NCBI GenBank assembly: GCA_037045155.1
Contig: JBAOIG010000005.1
Span: 1,054,001-1,118,000 of the forward strand
Direction of reading: 5' to 3'
DNA from: Thermomicrobiales bacterium
Lineage (GTDB): Bacteria; Chloroflexota; Chloroflexia; Thermomicrobiales; CFX8
Length of the DNA: 64,000 nucleotides
Both the position numbers and the translations under genes were made by a program. The notes under the pieces are model-generated. The model was not told the origin of the DNA, ran no database searches, and was given only the letters and a program-made list of their open reading frames with translations. Position 1 is the first letter of the stretch. Every line of letters begins with the position of its first letter. Below, piece after piece: positions 8,629-16,860 of the stretch.

Positions 8629-9975
8629 ATGGCTACGAGTATTCAAGGCGCGACGAAGGGATTCTCGCGCGAGGCGGTCGAGGAGCTCTCGCACCGCAGG
8701 GGTGAGCCCGACTGGCTACGCCAGAAGCGTGTCGAGGCGTGGGAAGCGTTCGAGCAGATTCCCATGCCGAAGCGCACCGACGAAGAGTGGCGGCGGACCG
8801 ATATCCGGCTGCTCCCGCTCGATGAGGTTGCGCCGTTTGCCGAGCAGGTCGATCGGCTGTCGAGCCGGGCGGATCTGCCTGCCGCGGTCGCCGCGGAGGT
8901 TGCGGCCGCTGGCGAAGTCTCCGGCGTTGTCGTTCAGCGCGACTCTTCCACGATCTACTTCGAGGTGGATCCGGCGCTGGCCGAGCAGGGTGTCGTCTTC
9001 GCTGACCTGGAGACGGCCGTCCGTGAGCACCCGGAGCTGCTCCAGCGCTATTTCATGAGCGATGAGGCCGTCGCAGTCACTGATAACAAGTTTGCCGCGC
9101 TTCACGGGGCATTCTGGACGAACGGCGTCGTTCTCTATGTTCCGAGCGATGTCGAGATTGAGTTGCCGTTCCGAGTCTTCTCTACCCAGGAGACTGCCGG
9201 GATCGCGACCTTCAATCACGTGCTGATCGTCGCCGAGAAGAATGCTGACGTTACCCTGGTGGATTTCTATGACTCGGAAACGCTCGACGAGGAGTCGATC
9301 GCGGATAGTGTCATCGAGCTTCATGCCGCCGAGGGCGCTCAGGTACGCTACATTCAGGTTCAGGACTGGGGCCGGCATGTCTGGAACTTCTCTACCCAGA
9401 AGGGCGCTATCCACCAGGACGCGGCCGTCCGCTCGCTGAACGTTTCGTTGGGCTCGCGCCTGTCGAAAACGCTGATTGCCTCGAACCTGCTGGCGGCCGG
9501 CTCGTCGGCTGAGATGCTGGGCCTCTACTTCGCCGATGACACCCAGCACTTCGACAACCAGACGCGCCAGAACCACATCACGCCGTACGCGTCGAGTGAC
9601 CTGCTGTTCAAGGGCGCGATCAAGGATCGCTCGCGGTCGGTCTACTCGGGCGTCATCAAGGTCTGGCCAAAGGCCCACGGCACCGACGCCTACCAGGCGA
9701 ACCGCAACCTGATCCTTTCGCCGACGGCGCGGGCCGACTCAATCCCGAACCTGGAGATCGGCGCAAACGACGTGCGTTGCACGCACGGCGCGACGATCGC
9801 CCAGATCGAGGAAGAGTACGTGTTCTATCTGATGAGCCGCGGGATCTCTCGCACGGAGGCGGAGAAGCTGATCGTCGATGGCTTCTTCGACGAAGTGATC
9901 GAGCGTGTGCCGGTCGAATCCGTCCAGAAGACGGTTCGCACCGCGATCGACCGCAAGATCGGGTACGCGATCTAG
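8629..9975 (+). CDS. sufD: SufD, iron-sulfur assembly scaffold subunit
   Basis: SufB paralogue that forms the SufB-SufD heterodimer core, 448 residues. It shares the SufBD core (DNKFAALHGAFWTNG, VYSGVIKVWPKAHGTDAYQANRNLILS, RCTHGATIAQIEEEYVFYLMSRGISRTEA) and ends with the usual helical tail. The conserved histidine of SufD is within the CTHGA segment. The ATG at 8629 follows GAGGGAGATGC. It lies between sufB and sufS; two hairpins follow it before sufS. Confidence 0.96.
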   Translation: MATSIQGATKGFSREAVEELSHRRGEPDWLRQKRVEAWEAFEQIPMPKRTDEEWRRTDIRLLPLDEVAPFAEQVDRLSSRADLPAAVAAEVAAAGEVSGVVVQRDSSTIYFEVDPALAEQGVVFADLETAVREHPELLQRYFMSDEAVAVTDNKFAALHGAFWTNGVVLYVPSDVEIELPFRVFSTQETAGIATFNHVLIVAEKNADVTLVDFYDSETLDEESIADSVIELHAAEGAQVRYIQVQDWGRHVWNFSTQKGAIHQDAAVRSLNVSLGSRLSKTLIASNLLAAGSSAEMLGLYFADDTQHFDNQTRQNHITPYASSDLLFKGAIKDRSRSVYSGVIKVWPKAHGTDAYQANRNLILSPTARADSIPNLEIGANDVRCTHGATIAQIEEEYVFYLMSRGISRTEAEKLIVDGFFDEVIERVPVESVQKTVRTAIDRKIGYAI

Positions 9976-9985
9976 TACTCTGCCG

Positions 9986-10059
9986 CGGGGGTGCGTCCCG
10001 CCCGGACGCGCCCCCGTTTGGGGCGCCTACGTTCCCTCGCCTGCGTCTCCCCCGCAGGC
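9986..10059 (+). terminator. Two tandem hairpins between sufD and sufS (partial terminator or processing site)
   Basis: Hairpin 1: CGGGGGTGCGTCC (9986-9998) with GGACGCGCCCCCG (10004-10016), 13 bp with one G-U, followed by TTT. Hairpin 2: GCCTGCG (10039-10045) with CGCAGGC (10053-10059). They fill the gap before the AGGAGG of sufS. They could reduce transcription of distal suf genes or protect the sufCBD message. Confidence 0.55.
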
Positions 10060-10079
10060 GAACCCAACAGGAGGTCGCT

Positions 10080-11324
10080 GTGAGCGCAATACCCTCGACC
10101 GCGTCGACATCGTTCGATGCCGTCGCGCTCCGTCAGCAGTTCCCTATCCTCCGTGACCCGAGCCTGGTCTATCTCGACAGCGCCGCGTCGTCGCAGAAGC
10201 CCGAGGCGGTATTGCAGGCCATGGAGCAGTACTACCGCCACGACTACGCCAACGTCCATCGCGGTGTCTATGCGCTTGCCGAGCGATCGACTGAGGCATA
10301 TGACGAAGCGCGCCGCCGAGTGGCCAGCTTCTTTGGCGTAGGCTCGATCGCCGAGATCGTATTCGTCCGCAACACGACCGAGGCGATCAATCTGGTTGCC
10401 CGAACCTGGGGTGCGGCCAATCTCAGGCCCGGAGACATCATCGTCCTGAGCGAGATGGAGCATCACTCGAACCTCGTGCCCTGGCAATTGGTCGCTGCCC
10501 AGACCGGCGCGATGCTGGAGTTCATGAGCTTTGATGACGACGGGCTGTTGCGACTCGAAGATCTCGACCGCTTCCTCGCGACCGGGCGCGTGCGTCTCGT
10601 GTCGGTCTGCCACGTGTCCAACATGCTTGGCACCGTCAACCCGATCGAGGAGATCATCGCCCGGGCGCATAACCATGGCGCGCTCGTGATGCTGGATGGC
10701 GCGCAGGCCGCGCCGCACGTCGCGGTGAATCTCGCTGCGCTCGGCGTCGACTTCTATGCCGCGTCGGGCCACAAGATGTGTGGGCCGATGGGGTCGGGCC
10801 TGCTGTACGGTCGGCGTGAGCTGCTGGAGGCGATGCCGCCATTCCTTGGCGGTGGCGACATGATCCGGGTTGTCGGGCTGCGTGAGTCGACCTGGGCCGA
10901 TCTGCCGGCCAAGTTCGAGGCCGGAACGCCGAGCGTCGCTGACGCCGTCGGCTTCGGCGCCGCCTGTGACTATCTTGCCGGGTTGGGCATGGCCAATGTG
11001 GCGACCCACGAGCATGACCTGATTGAGTACGCATGGGGGCAGCTGCTCGAGCTGCCAGAGCTCACCGCATGGGGGCCACCGCCGGAGCGCCGCTCCGGTG
11101 CGATCAGCTTTTCGATGGGCGGCATCCACCCACACGATATCGCGTCGATCCTCGATGAGGGTGGCGTCTGCATCCGGGCCGGCCATCACTGCACCCAGCC
11201 GCTCCATGCCCATCTCGGACTGGACGCGACCGCTCGGGCCAGCTTCTACGTGTATAACACCAGAGACGACGTGGACCGCCTGATCGACGGCCTGCGCCGG
11301 GTGCGATCGATCTTCGGTAATTAG
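10080..11324 (+). CDS. sufS: SufS, group II cysteine desulfurase
   Basis: PLP enzyme that removes sulfur from cysteine and passes it as persulfide to SufU and on to SufB. 414 residues from a GTG at 10080, chosen because AGGAGG lies at 10069-10074 with 5-nt spacing. Key features: YLDSAASSQKP at the N-terminus, PLP lysine in ASGHKMCGPMGSG, and the desulfurase cysteine in RAGHHCTQPLH. It is followed by sufU, its usual zinc-containing partner in systems lacking SufE. Confidence 0.96.
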   Translation: MSAIPSTASTSFDAVALRQQFPILRDPSLVYLDSAASSQKPEAVLQAMEQYYRHDYANVHRGVYALAERSTEAYDEARRRVASFFGVGSIAEIVFVRNTTEAINLVARTWGAANLRPGDIIVLSEMEHHSNLVPWQLVAAQTGAMLEFMSFDDDGLLRLEDLDRFLATGRVRLVSVCHVSNMLGTVNPIEEIIARAHNHGALVMLDGAQAAPHVAVNLAALGVDFYAASGHKMCGPMGSGLLYGRRELLEAMPPFLGGGDMIRVVGLRESTWADLPAKFEAGTPSVADAVGFGAACDYLAGLGMANVATHEHDLIEYAWGQLLELPELTAWGPPPERRSGAISFSMGGIHPHDIASILDEGGVCIRAGHHCTQPLHAHLGLDATARASFYVYNTRDDVDRLIDGLRRVRSIFGN

Positions 11325-11351
11325 CCGCTGGGCGGCAAACAGGAAGCGACC

Positions 11352-11738
11352 ATGTCGGATCTCTATCGTGAGTACATCCTCGATCACTACCGCAATCCGC
11401 GCAACCACGGGACGCTCGATCCGAACGATGCGACCTATGAGGACACGAATCCACTGTGCGGCGATCGTATTCGAATTGACCTGCGTCTCGACGGCGACCG
11501 GATCGTCGATATCAAGTTCAGCGGTCGTGGCTGCGCAATCAGCCAGGCAGCGACATCGATGCTGACCGAGATGGTCGAGGGCAAGACGATCGACGAGGTC
11601 AAGGCGATCTCCAAGGACGATCTCCTTGAGGAGATCGGAATTCCACTGAGCCCAGCGCGCATCAAGTGTGCGCTGCTCGGGCTCAAGGTGCTCAAGGCGA
11701 GCGCTTACGGCTTCCACGGCTGGCCGGGCGACGAGTAG
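11352..11738 (+). CDS. sufU: SufU, zinc-dependent sulfurtransfer partner of SufS
   Basis: IscU-like protein, 128 residues. The ligand set is visible: C36 and D38 (NPLCGD), C61 (GRGCAIS) and C106 (RIKCALL). The insertion between the second and third cysteines is typical of SufU rather than IscU. SufU takes persulfide sulfur from SufS and delivers it to SufBCD. The ATG at 11352 starts 27 bp after the sufS stop, behind AGGAAG. Confidence 0.95.
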   Translation: MSDLYREYILDHYRNPRNHGTLDPNDATYEDTNPLCGDRIRIDLRLDGDRIVDIKFSGRGCAISQAATSMLTEMVEGKTIDEVKAISKDDLLEEIGIPLSPARIKCALLGLKVLKASAYGFHGWPGDE

Positions 11739-11797
11739 TCGAGCCGCCAACAGATATGGCGCCCGCTGTGGCCCGGCGGGTCGGGAGTGAGGAACGC

Positions 11798-12124
11798 GTG
11801 GTTCAGTTCGTCTGCGTCGGCCGGGTCGGAGACCTTGGGCCGGGTGAGATGAAGGCGGTCAGAGCAGGCCGCCATTTCGTCGGCATTGCCAATGTAGAGG
11901 GCGGCTGGTACGCCTTCGATGACACCTGCACCCACGAGGAGGCGTCGCTGACCGAGGGAGAGCTCTACGATTTCATCGTCGAATGCCCACTCCACGGCGC
12001 GACCTTCGATGTCCGCACCGGGTCGGTTGAGTCCTTCCCGGCCACGATCCCCCTGCCGACCTACGATATTCGCATCGTGGACGGCGAGATTCATGTAGCA
12101 ACCGAACCGCGCGAGCGGCTCTGA
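11798..12124 (+). CDS. Small Rieske [2Fe-2S] ferredoxin (NirD/BphF-like)
   Basis: 108 residues from the GTG at 11798, which follows GGGAGTGAGG; an ATG at 11756 in the same frame has no ribosome site. The cluster motif is CTH followed by CPLHGATFD, the two Cys-His pairs of a Rieske center. The length and lack of a membrane anchor fit a soluble electron carrier. Encoded inside the suf operon, it could supply electrons for cluster assembly or be an early client protein; which of these is unknown. Confidence 0.9.
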   Translation: MVQFVCVGRVGDLGPGEMKAVRAGRHFVGIANVEGGWYAFDDTCTHEEASLTEGELYDFIVECPLHGATFDVRTGSVESFPATIPLPTYDIRIVDGEIHVATEPRERL

Positions 12125-12140
12125 CTGCAAGGAGATGCGG

Positions 12141-12449
12141 ATGACGCAGCTGAGCGACGACCTGATCTTCGAGGCGCTCAAGCAAGTCTATGACCCTGAG
12201 ATCGGCGTCAACATCGTCGATCTTGGGCTGGTTTACGGGGTCGAAATCAAGGACGACAACGATGTCGAAGTGACAATGACGCTGACGTCGATGGGCTGTC
12301 CGCTTGGCCCCGTCATCATCCAGGATATTCAGCAGACGGTGGCGAAGCTCGATGACAGCAGGAGCACGTTCGTCCGGATTGTCTGGTCGCCGCCCTGGTC
12401 GCCGGCCATGATGACCGAGGACGCCCGCGACGAGCTCGGCATCTGGTAG
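12141..12449 (+). CDS. sufT: SufT-like MIP18-family protein (DUF59)
   Basis: 102 residues with the MIP18 core DPEIGVNIVDLGLVYGVEI and the conserved SMGCPLG with its cysteine, then a helix and the SPPWSPAMM motif typical of SufT/PaaD relatives. SufT aids maturation of iron-sulfur proteins. AAGGAG at 12129-12134 makes the ATG at 12141 the better start than the one at 12135. Last gene of the suf operon; a hairpin follows. Confidence 0.9.
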   Translation: MTQLSDDLIFEALKQVYDPEIGVNIVDLGLVYGVEIKDDNDVEVTMTLTSMGCPLGPVIIQDIQQTVAKLDDSRSTFVRIVWSPPWSPAMMTEDARDELGIW

Positions 12450-12478
12450 TTCGCGCAACGCAACCCGGTATCGCAGTC

Positions 12479-12499
12479 GACCCGGCTCGCTGCCGGGTC
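12479..12499 (+). terminator. Hairpin at the end of the suf operon
   Basis: GACCCGGC (12479-12486) pairs perfectly with GCCGGGTC (12492-12499) around a 5-nt loop, 30 bp after the sufT stop. Only a weak T-rich tail (GTATCCTT) follows. Confidence 0.5.
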
Positions 12500-12534
12500 G
12501 TATCCTTGCTGACGGACGAAGGGCGAGCGAAGCG

Positions 12535-13581
12535 ATGGCAACCGAATCCACGAATAGCAATCAGACCGTTGTCGAGCGAGAGTCAAACGCCCAGCGATCG
12601 GATGCCGAGCACCTGGAGCAGGTCATCCTTGCCCAGCCGGAGTTGATTACCGCGGCGATTACCGACAATCTGGACGCGATCCGGGAGGCTGCCGCGCTCG
12701 TTGGGGCTGCCCGGCGGGTGCGACTGGCCGGCGCCGGGTATAGCGCCAGCGCTGCCGAGGCCGGCGGGCATCTGCTGCGGGCGGTTGGGATCGATGCGCG
12801 AGCGAGCCACGCCTTCGATCTGGCGGTCTATCCACCGGGCTTCGACGCTAGCGATCTGCTGATCGCCATTGCCAGCGGCGATGATCGCTCCTACGCGTCG
12901 CGCGCTGTGCAGCGCGCGAATCATGCCGGCCTGTCATCTATCGCCGTCGTGACCCAACTGGCCCCGATCTCGAACGCGACGATCACGATCCAGATCGGGC
13001 GGGAGGAGATGACTCCGACCGACCTCACCAGAATGCCGGCTCTCATTGCCGCCCTCGCAGCCATTGCTGCCCGCTTTGAGCCTCGCGCTCCGCTCGCGGA
13101 GTTGCTGCCGCGGCTGGGCGAGCTCGTTCGGGCGATTCTCCCGAGCCGAGATGTCGCGCTCGGTGTCGCTGGGGCGCTGGCTGACCCGGAGCGCCGAGTG
13201 TTGCTGGTCGCGGCAGGCCCGGCAATGTCGATCGCCCGGGCCACGGCGCTGGCTCTGGCCGAGGTTGGCGGCCTGCTCGTAATGGCCCAGCACGTCGAAG
13301 ACGCGATACTGGGCGGTCTCCGCGTGCTCCGGCCGGGCGACGTGGTCGTGCAGGTGGCCCCGACCGGGCCGGCCGATGCGCGCCATCGCGACCTGGCCCA
13401 GATCTGTTCCGCTGTTGGCATTGATCGCTGGCGAATCGGTGGCCCGACCGACGGCGCCCGCTGGCACACCGACCTGCCAACCGGCGATGAGACGCTCCTG
13501 ACGGTCGTCGCGGCTATTCCGCTGCTCTGGATGGTTCAGTCCATGCTCGCCGGGACCGATTCTGATTCCACACCTTCATAA
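12535..13581 (+). CDS. SIS-domain protein (tandem sugar isomerase domains)
   Basis: 348 residues. Two sugar-phosphate isomerase-like halves are visible: RVRLAGAGYSASAAEAGGHLLRAVG with DLLIAIASGDDRSY in the first, and LLVAAGPAMSIARATALALAEVGG with the later PGDVVVQVAPTGPA in the second. This layout matches the isomerase half of GlmS/AgaS-type proteins without a glutaminase domain. It probably binds or isomerises an amino-sugar phosphate. Key catalytic residues cannot be confirmed by eye, and the neighbours give no pathway. Confidence 0.8.
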   Translation: MATESTNSNQTVVERESNAQRSDAEHLEQVILAQPELITAAITDNLDAIREAAALVGAARRVRLAGAGYSASAAEAGGHLLRAVGIDARASHAFDLAVYPPGFDASDLLIAIASGDDRSYASRAVQRANHAGLSSIAVVTQLAPISNATITIQIGREEMTPTDLTRMPALIAALAAIAARFEPRAPLAELLPRLGELVRAILPSRDVALGVAGALADPERRVLLVAAGPAMSIARATALALAEVGGLLVMAQHVEDAILGGLRVLRPGDVVVQVAPTGPADARHRDLAQICSAVGIDRWRIGGPTDGARWHTDLPTGDETLLTVVAAIPLLWMVQSMLAGTDSDSTPS

Positions 13582-13650
13582 CTTGGGGACGCGGCCGTCA
13601 TTGTCACTCGTAGCGGACACTTGCGTGTGATTGGTGAGAGGTAGCAGTCG

Positions 13651-14562
13651 GTGCGTTTCGTGATCCTCGTGGCGACGATCCTGGCCGTTGCCGCCTGCTC
13701 CGGCCCCGCCAGTCGTGAGGCCAGCCCTTCGGCAGCAGCCTGGCCGACTTCGACAGCCGCGCCGACAGTAACGCCGATCGCGACTGCCTCAGCGACCGCG
13801 ACGCGTGCCCCGACTGCTATGCCTTCGCCGACGCCCGAGCCGACCGCAGCGCCGGCCCCGACCGCCACGATCCCACCACCCCCGACCGCGACCCTGGGGC
13901 CGACGGCAACAATCCCGCCCCCACCACCGGCAGCCGACGTGATCACAATCCGCCGAGCTGATACGACCGAGAAAATCGTCGCCTTGACCTTCGACGCCGG
14001 ATCTGATCGCGGCTACGCCGAGGAGATTCTCGACACACTGAAGGCGAACGGAATCCACGCAACATTCGGGATGACTGGTGTCTGGGCGGAGCAGAACCCC
14101 GACCTCGTCCGTCGGATGGCAGACGAAGGACACCAGCTGATCAACCACACCTGGGATCACGCCTCGTGGACCGGCAACTCGACCGGGGAGCCGCCACTGA
14201 CAAGCGCCGAACGAGCGAGCCAGCTGACCCGGGCGGCCGACGCCGTCGAGCAAGCTGCGGGCTACGACATGCGCCCATACTTTCGCCCTCCATATGGCGA
14301 CTATGATGATTCGGTCCCGGCAGACCTGCTGGCAAATGGCTACAGCGTCAACGTGTTGTGGACGGTCGACTCTCTGGGATGGAAGGGCCTGAGCGCCTCG
14401 GAGATCGTTCGCCGGGTGGTCGACGGAACCGTTCCCGGCGCAATCCACCTGTTCCACGTTGGCGCTGCCTCGGCGGATGCAGAGGCGTTGCCCGAGATCA
14501 TCTCCGAGCTGCGTGGAGAGGGATATCGATTCGTCACGATACAGCAGATGGTCGGGCGCTAG
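13651..14562 (+). CDS. Polysaccharide deacetylase family lipoprotein
   Basis: 303 residues from a GTG at 13651. Signal peptide with lipobox (LAVAAC), then an 85-residue Pro/Thr/Ala linker, then a NodB-type carbohydrate esterase 4 domain. Motif 1 is TFDAGSD (first Asp kept, second position Ala instead of the usual Asp), motif 2 is NHTWDH with the two metal histidines, and motif 3 is RPPYGDYDD. LWTVDSLGW and IHLFHV complete the fold. It likely deacetylates cell-surface or peptidoglycan N-acetyl sugars outside the membrane. Confidence 0.9.
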   Translation: MRFVILVATILAVAACSGPASREASPSAAAWPTSTAAPTVTPIATASATATRAPTAMPSPTPEPTAAPAPTATIPPPPTATLGPTATIPPPPPAADVITIRRADTTEKIVALTFDAGSDRGYAEEILDTLKANGIHATFGMTGVWAEQNPDLVRRMADEGHQLINHTWDHASWTGNSTGEPPLTSAERASQLTRAADAVEQAAGYDMRPYFRPPYGDYDDSVPADLLANGYSVNVLWTVDSLGWKGLSASEIVRRVVDGTVPGAIHLFHVGAASADAEALPEIISELRGEGYRFVTIQQMVGR

Positions 14563-14614
14563 AGCCGCGTCGCAACGGCGCACGAGATCACAATATGTGG
14601 TATTATGTCATATA

Positions 14615-14672
14615 GGAGGTTCAACCTCCCCCTCCACACCCCTGGCGCCCGGGCACCCCCACCCCGGGCGCC
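14615..14672 (+). terminator. Two inverted repeats after the deacetylase gene
   Basis: GGAGGTT (14615-14621) faces AACCTCC (14623-14629), and GGCGCCCGGG (14644-14653) pairs perfectly with CCCGGGCGCC (14663-14672), followed by GCTTATTC. The second is a likely terminator. An AT-rich stretch around 14593-14614 precedes them. Nothing else is evident in the 206-bp gap. Confidence 0.55.
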
Positions 14673-14768
14673 GCTTATTCCGGTCTGGCAATCCAGCGGC
14701 GCATCCTGGGAGCGGCTATCATGCGCGCGAGTGAGACGCCCGCAAACCAGTGACCGGAGGATGACACG

Positions 14769-16718
14769 ATGACCCGACGTCCGATTGAGATCGACGACCT
14801 GTATAGCATCCGTCTCGTCGCCGACCCGAATATCTCCCCGGATGGCCGGCGGGTGGTCTGGGTCGTGACCGAGGTCGATCGCGACTGCGACGGATACAAG
14901 TCCAACATCTGGGGCGCGGATCTGGATGGCGATCGCACAGCCTACCGTCTGACGACGGGGAACGGTAAGGACACCAGCCCGCGCTGGTCACCAGACGGGA
15001 CGATGTTCGCGTTCCTGTCCGATCGCAGCGGCCGCAACCAGATTCACGTCATGCACACCGACGGTGGCGAGTCGTGGCAGGCGACGGATGGTCCCAACGG
15101 CGCTTCGGATCTGGCCTGGTCCCCCGATTCGACCTCCCTTGCCTACGTCGCCAAGGTCGAGCTGGCGGAGGAGCCGGCCAGCGATGTGCGGGTCATCACC
15201 TCGATGCTCTACCGAATGGACGGCGAGGGATTCTTCGACGGCAAGAACCGCCAGGTTCATCTCGTCTCCGCCCACGGCGGCGCGGCCCGCATGGTGACCG
15301 ATGGGGACTGGGACTCGATTCAGCCGGCCTTTTCAGCCGATGGAAAGTGGCTGGCGGTTGTGTCGAATCGCAGTGAGGATCGCAAGGAAAACCGGCTGTC
15401 CGACATCTGGGCGATCGAGCTGGCCACCGGCCGCGCCGAGCGACTGACCGCGGGGGATGGCAACTACTCGACTCCAGCATGGTCGCCGGCCGGCGATGTC
15501 GTTACCTGGGTTGGCCACCCGATCACCGAGAAGTACGGGCCGGTCACGCTTGATGACCTGTTTATCTACGACCGTGGAGCGGATGAGTTACGTGGATTGC
15601 TGTCGTCCCACGATCGCGAACCGGGCAATTCGGCCATCGCCGATGCTCGTTATGGCTTGCCGAACCCGACTCCTGTCTGGGCCGTCGATGGCTCAGCCGT
15701 CTACACAATGTTGAGTGACGCCGGCAGCGTCCATCTATATCGGTGCGCGGTGGATGGCCCGGCCGCGCCGCTGCTTGATGGCGCCCAGGATATTCAGTCG
15801 TTCACGATCTCGAACGATGGCACGGTTGCCTTTGCCGCCAGCACGATGGCAATACCGACCGAGGTGTTCGTCCGTCGGCCCGATGGGACGGTCGAGCAGA
15901 TCACCGATATCAACCGGGCGATGCTGGCCGGCGTCGAGCTCGGCGAAATCCGCGAGGTCCGCTTCGAGAGCGATCCGGGCGTCGAGGTTCATGGCTGGTT
16001 GCTGACCCCGCCGGGGTTCAACCCCGCCGTTCGTTACCCGGCAATCGTCGAGGTCCATGGTGGCCCGCACGGCATGTATGGTGTCGGCTTCTTCCACGAG
16101 TTGCACGTGCTCGCGGCGCGCGGTTATGTTGTCCTGTACACCAATCCACGTGGCTCGACTGGCTACGGGCAGGAGTTCGTCGCCGCTGCTCTGGGCGACT
16201 GGGGCGGAGCCGACTACCGGGATGTGATGGCCGGCGCGGACTATCTCGCCAGCCTTGACTTCGTCGATTCGAATCGGCTGGGTATCACCGGTGGCTCGTA
16301 CGGCGGCTACATGACCAACTGGGTTGTCGGGCAGACCGACAGGTTCCGCGCCGCCGTGACCCAGCGCTCCACTGCGAACCGGATCTCGACATACGGCACC
16401 AGCGATATGAATATGACGTACAACGACTGGGAATTTGCCGGCACACCGTACGACAATCCGGCGCACTACATCGACCGTTCGCCGCTCACCTGGGTGAAGA
16501 ACGTGAATACACCGCTGTTGATTGTTCACTCCGAGAACGATCTTCGCTGCCCGATCGGCCAGGCCGAAGAGCTGTTCACCGCGTTGCGGAAACTGGGTAA
16601 GACAACTGAATTCGTCCGTTTTCCGAACGAGAGTCACGGGCTGTCCCGCGCAGGCAAGCCTGCGCATCGCGTGGAACGACTGGAGCGTATCTGCGGCTGG
16701 TTCGACCGGTACCTGTAA
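14769..16718 (+). CDS. S9 family prolyl oligopeptidase-type serine peptidase
   Basis: 649 residues. The N-terminal half is a beta-propeller of TolB/WD-like blades (ADPNISPDGRRVVWV, SPRWSPDGTMFAFLSDRSG, DLAWSPDSTSLAYV). The C-terminal alpha/beta hydrolase contains HGGPHGMYG, nucleophile Ser in GGSYGGYMTNW, Asp in HSENDLRCPIGQ and His in PNESHGLSR. This matches acylaminoacyl-peptidase/DPP-like enzymes that trim short peptides. No signal peptide is seen, so it is probably cytoplasmic. The ATG follows GGAGGATGACACG. Confidence 0.95.
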   Translation: MTRRPIEIDDLYSIRLVADPNISPDGRRVVWVVTEVDRDCDGYKSNIWGADLDGDRTAYRLTTGNGKDTSPRWSPDGTMFAFLSDRSGRNQIHVMHTDGGESWQATDGPNGASDLAWSPDSTSLAYVAKVELAEEPASDVRVITSMLYRMDGEGFFDGKNRQVHLVSAHGGAARMVTDGDWDSIQPAFSADGKWLAVVSNRSEDRKENRLSDIWAIELATGRAERLTAGDGNYSTPAWSPAGDVVTWVGHPITEKYGPVTLDDLFIYDRGADELRGLLSSHDREPGNSAIADARYGLPNPTPVWAVDGSAVYTMLSDAGSVHLYRCAVDGPAAPLLDGAQDIQSFTISNDGTVAFAASTMAIPTEVFVRRPDGTVEQITDINRAMLAGVELGEIREVRFESDPGVEVHGWLLTPPGFNPAVRYPAIVEVHGGPHGMYGVGFFHELHVLAARGYVVLYTNPRGSTGYGQEFVAAALGDWGGADYRDVMAGADYLASLDFVDSNRLGITGGSYGGYMTNWVVGQTDRFRAAVTQRSTANRISTYGTSDMNMTYNDWEFAGTPYDNPAHYIDRSPLTWVKNVNTPLLIVHSENDLRCPIGQAEELFTALRKLGKTTEFVRFPNESHGLSRAGKPAHRVERLERICGWFDRYL

Positions 16719-16720
16719 TG

Positions 16721-16770
16721 GCGGGGCGCTCTCGGTAATTTGTCAGACTTCGAGCCGGCGTCCCCGCTTT
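16721..16770 (+). terminator. Probable terminator after the S9 peptidase gene
   Basis: GCGGGG (16721-16726) pairs with CCCCGC (16762-16767), followed by TTT; the interior is partly complementary. The stem is short relative to the 35-nt interior. Confidence 0.4.
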
Positions 16771-16860
16771 CACGACCAGGGGTATGATTGTTGCGCGACA
16801 TGTGGTGATTCAGCGAGTCTGGCACGAGACAGCTGAAGGTACGGTCAGGGAGGGATGGCA

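Noticed and set aside
9972..11750. 592-codon minus-strand open frame opposite sufS and sufU
   Set aside because: It lies entirely antisense to well-supported enzymes, has no recognisable domains and an Arg/His-rich composition typical of the reverse frame of GC-rich genes.
13740..13940. Repetitive GC-rich segment
   Set aside because: It encodes the Pro/Thr/Ala linker of the deacetylase lipoprotein rather than a separate repeat element.
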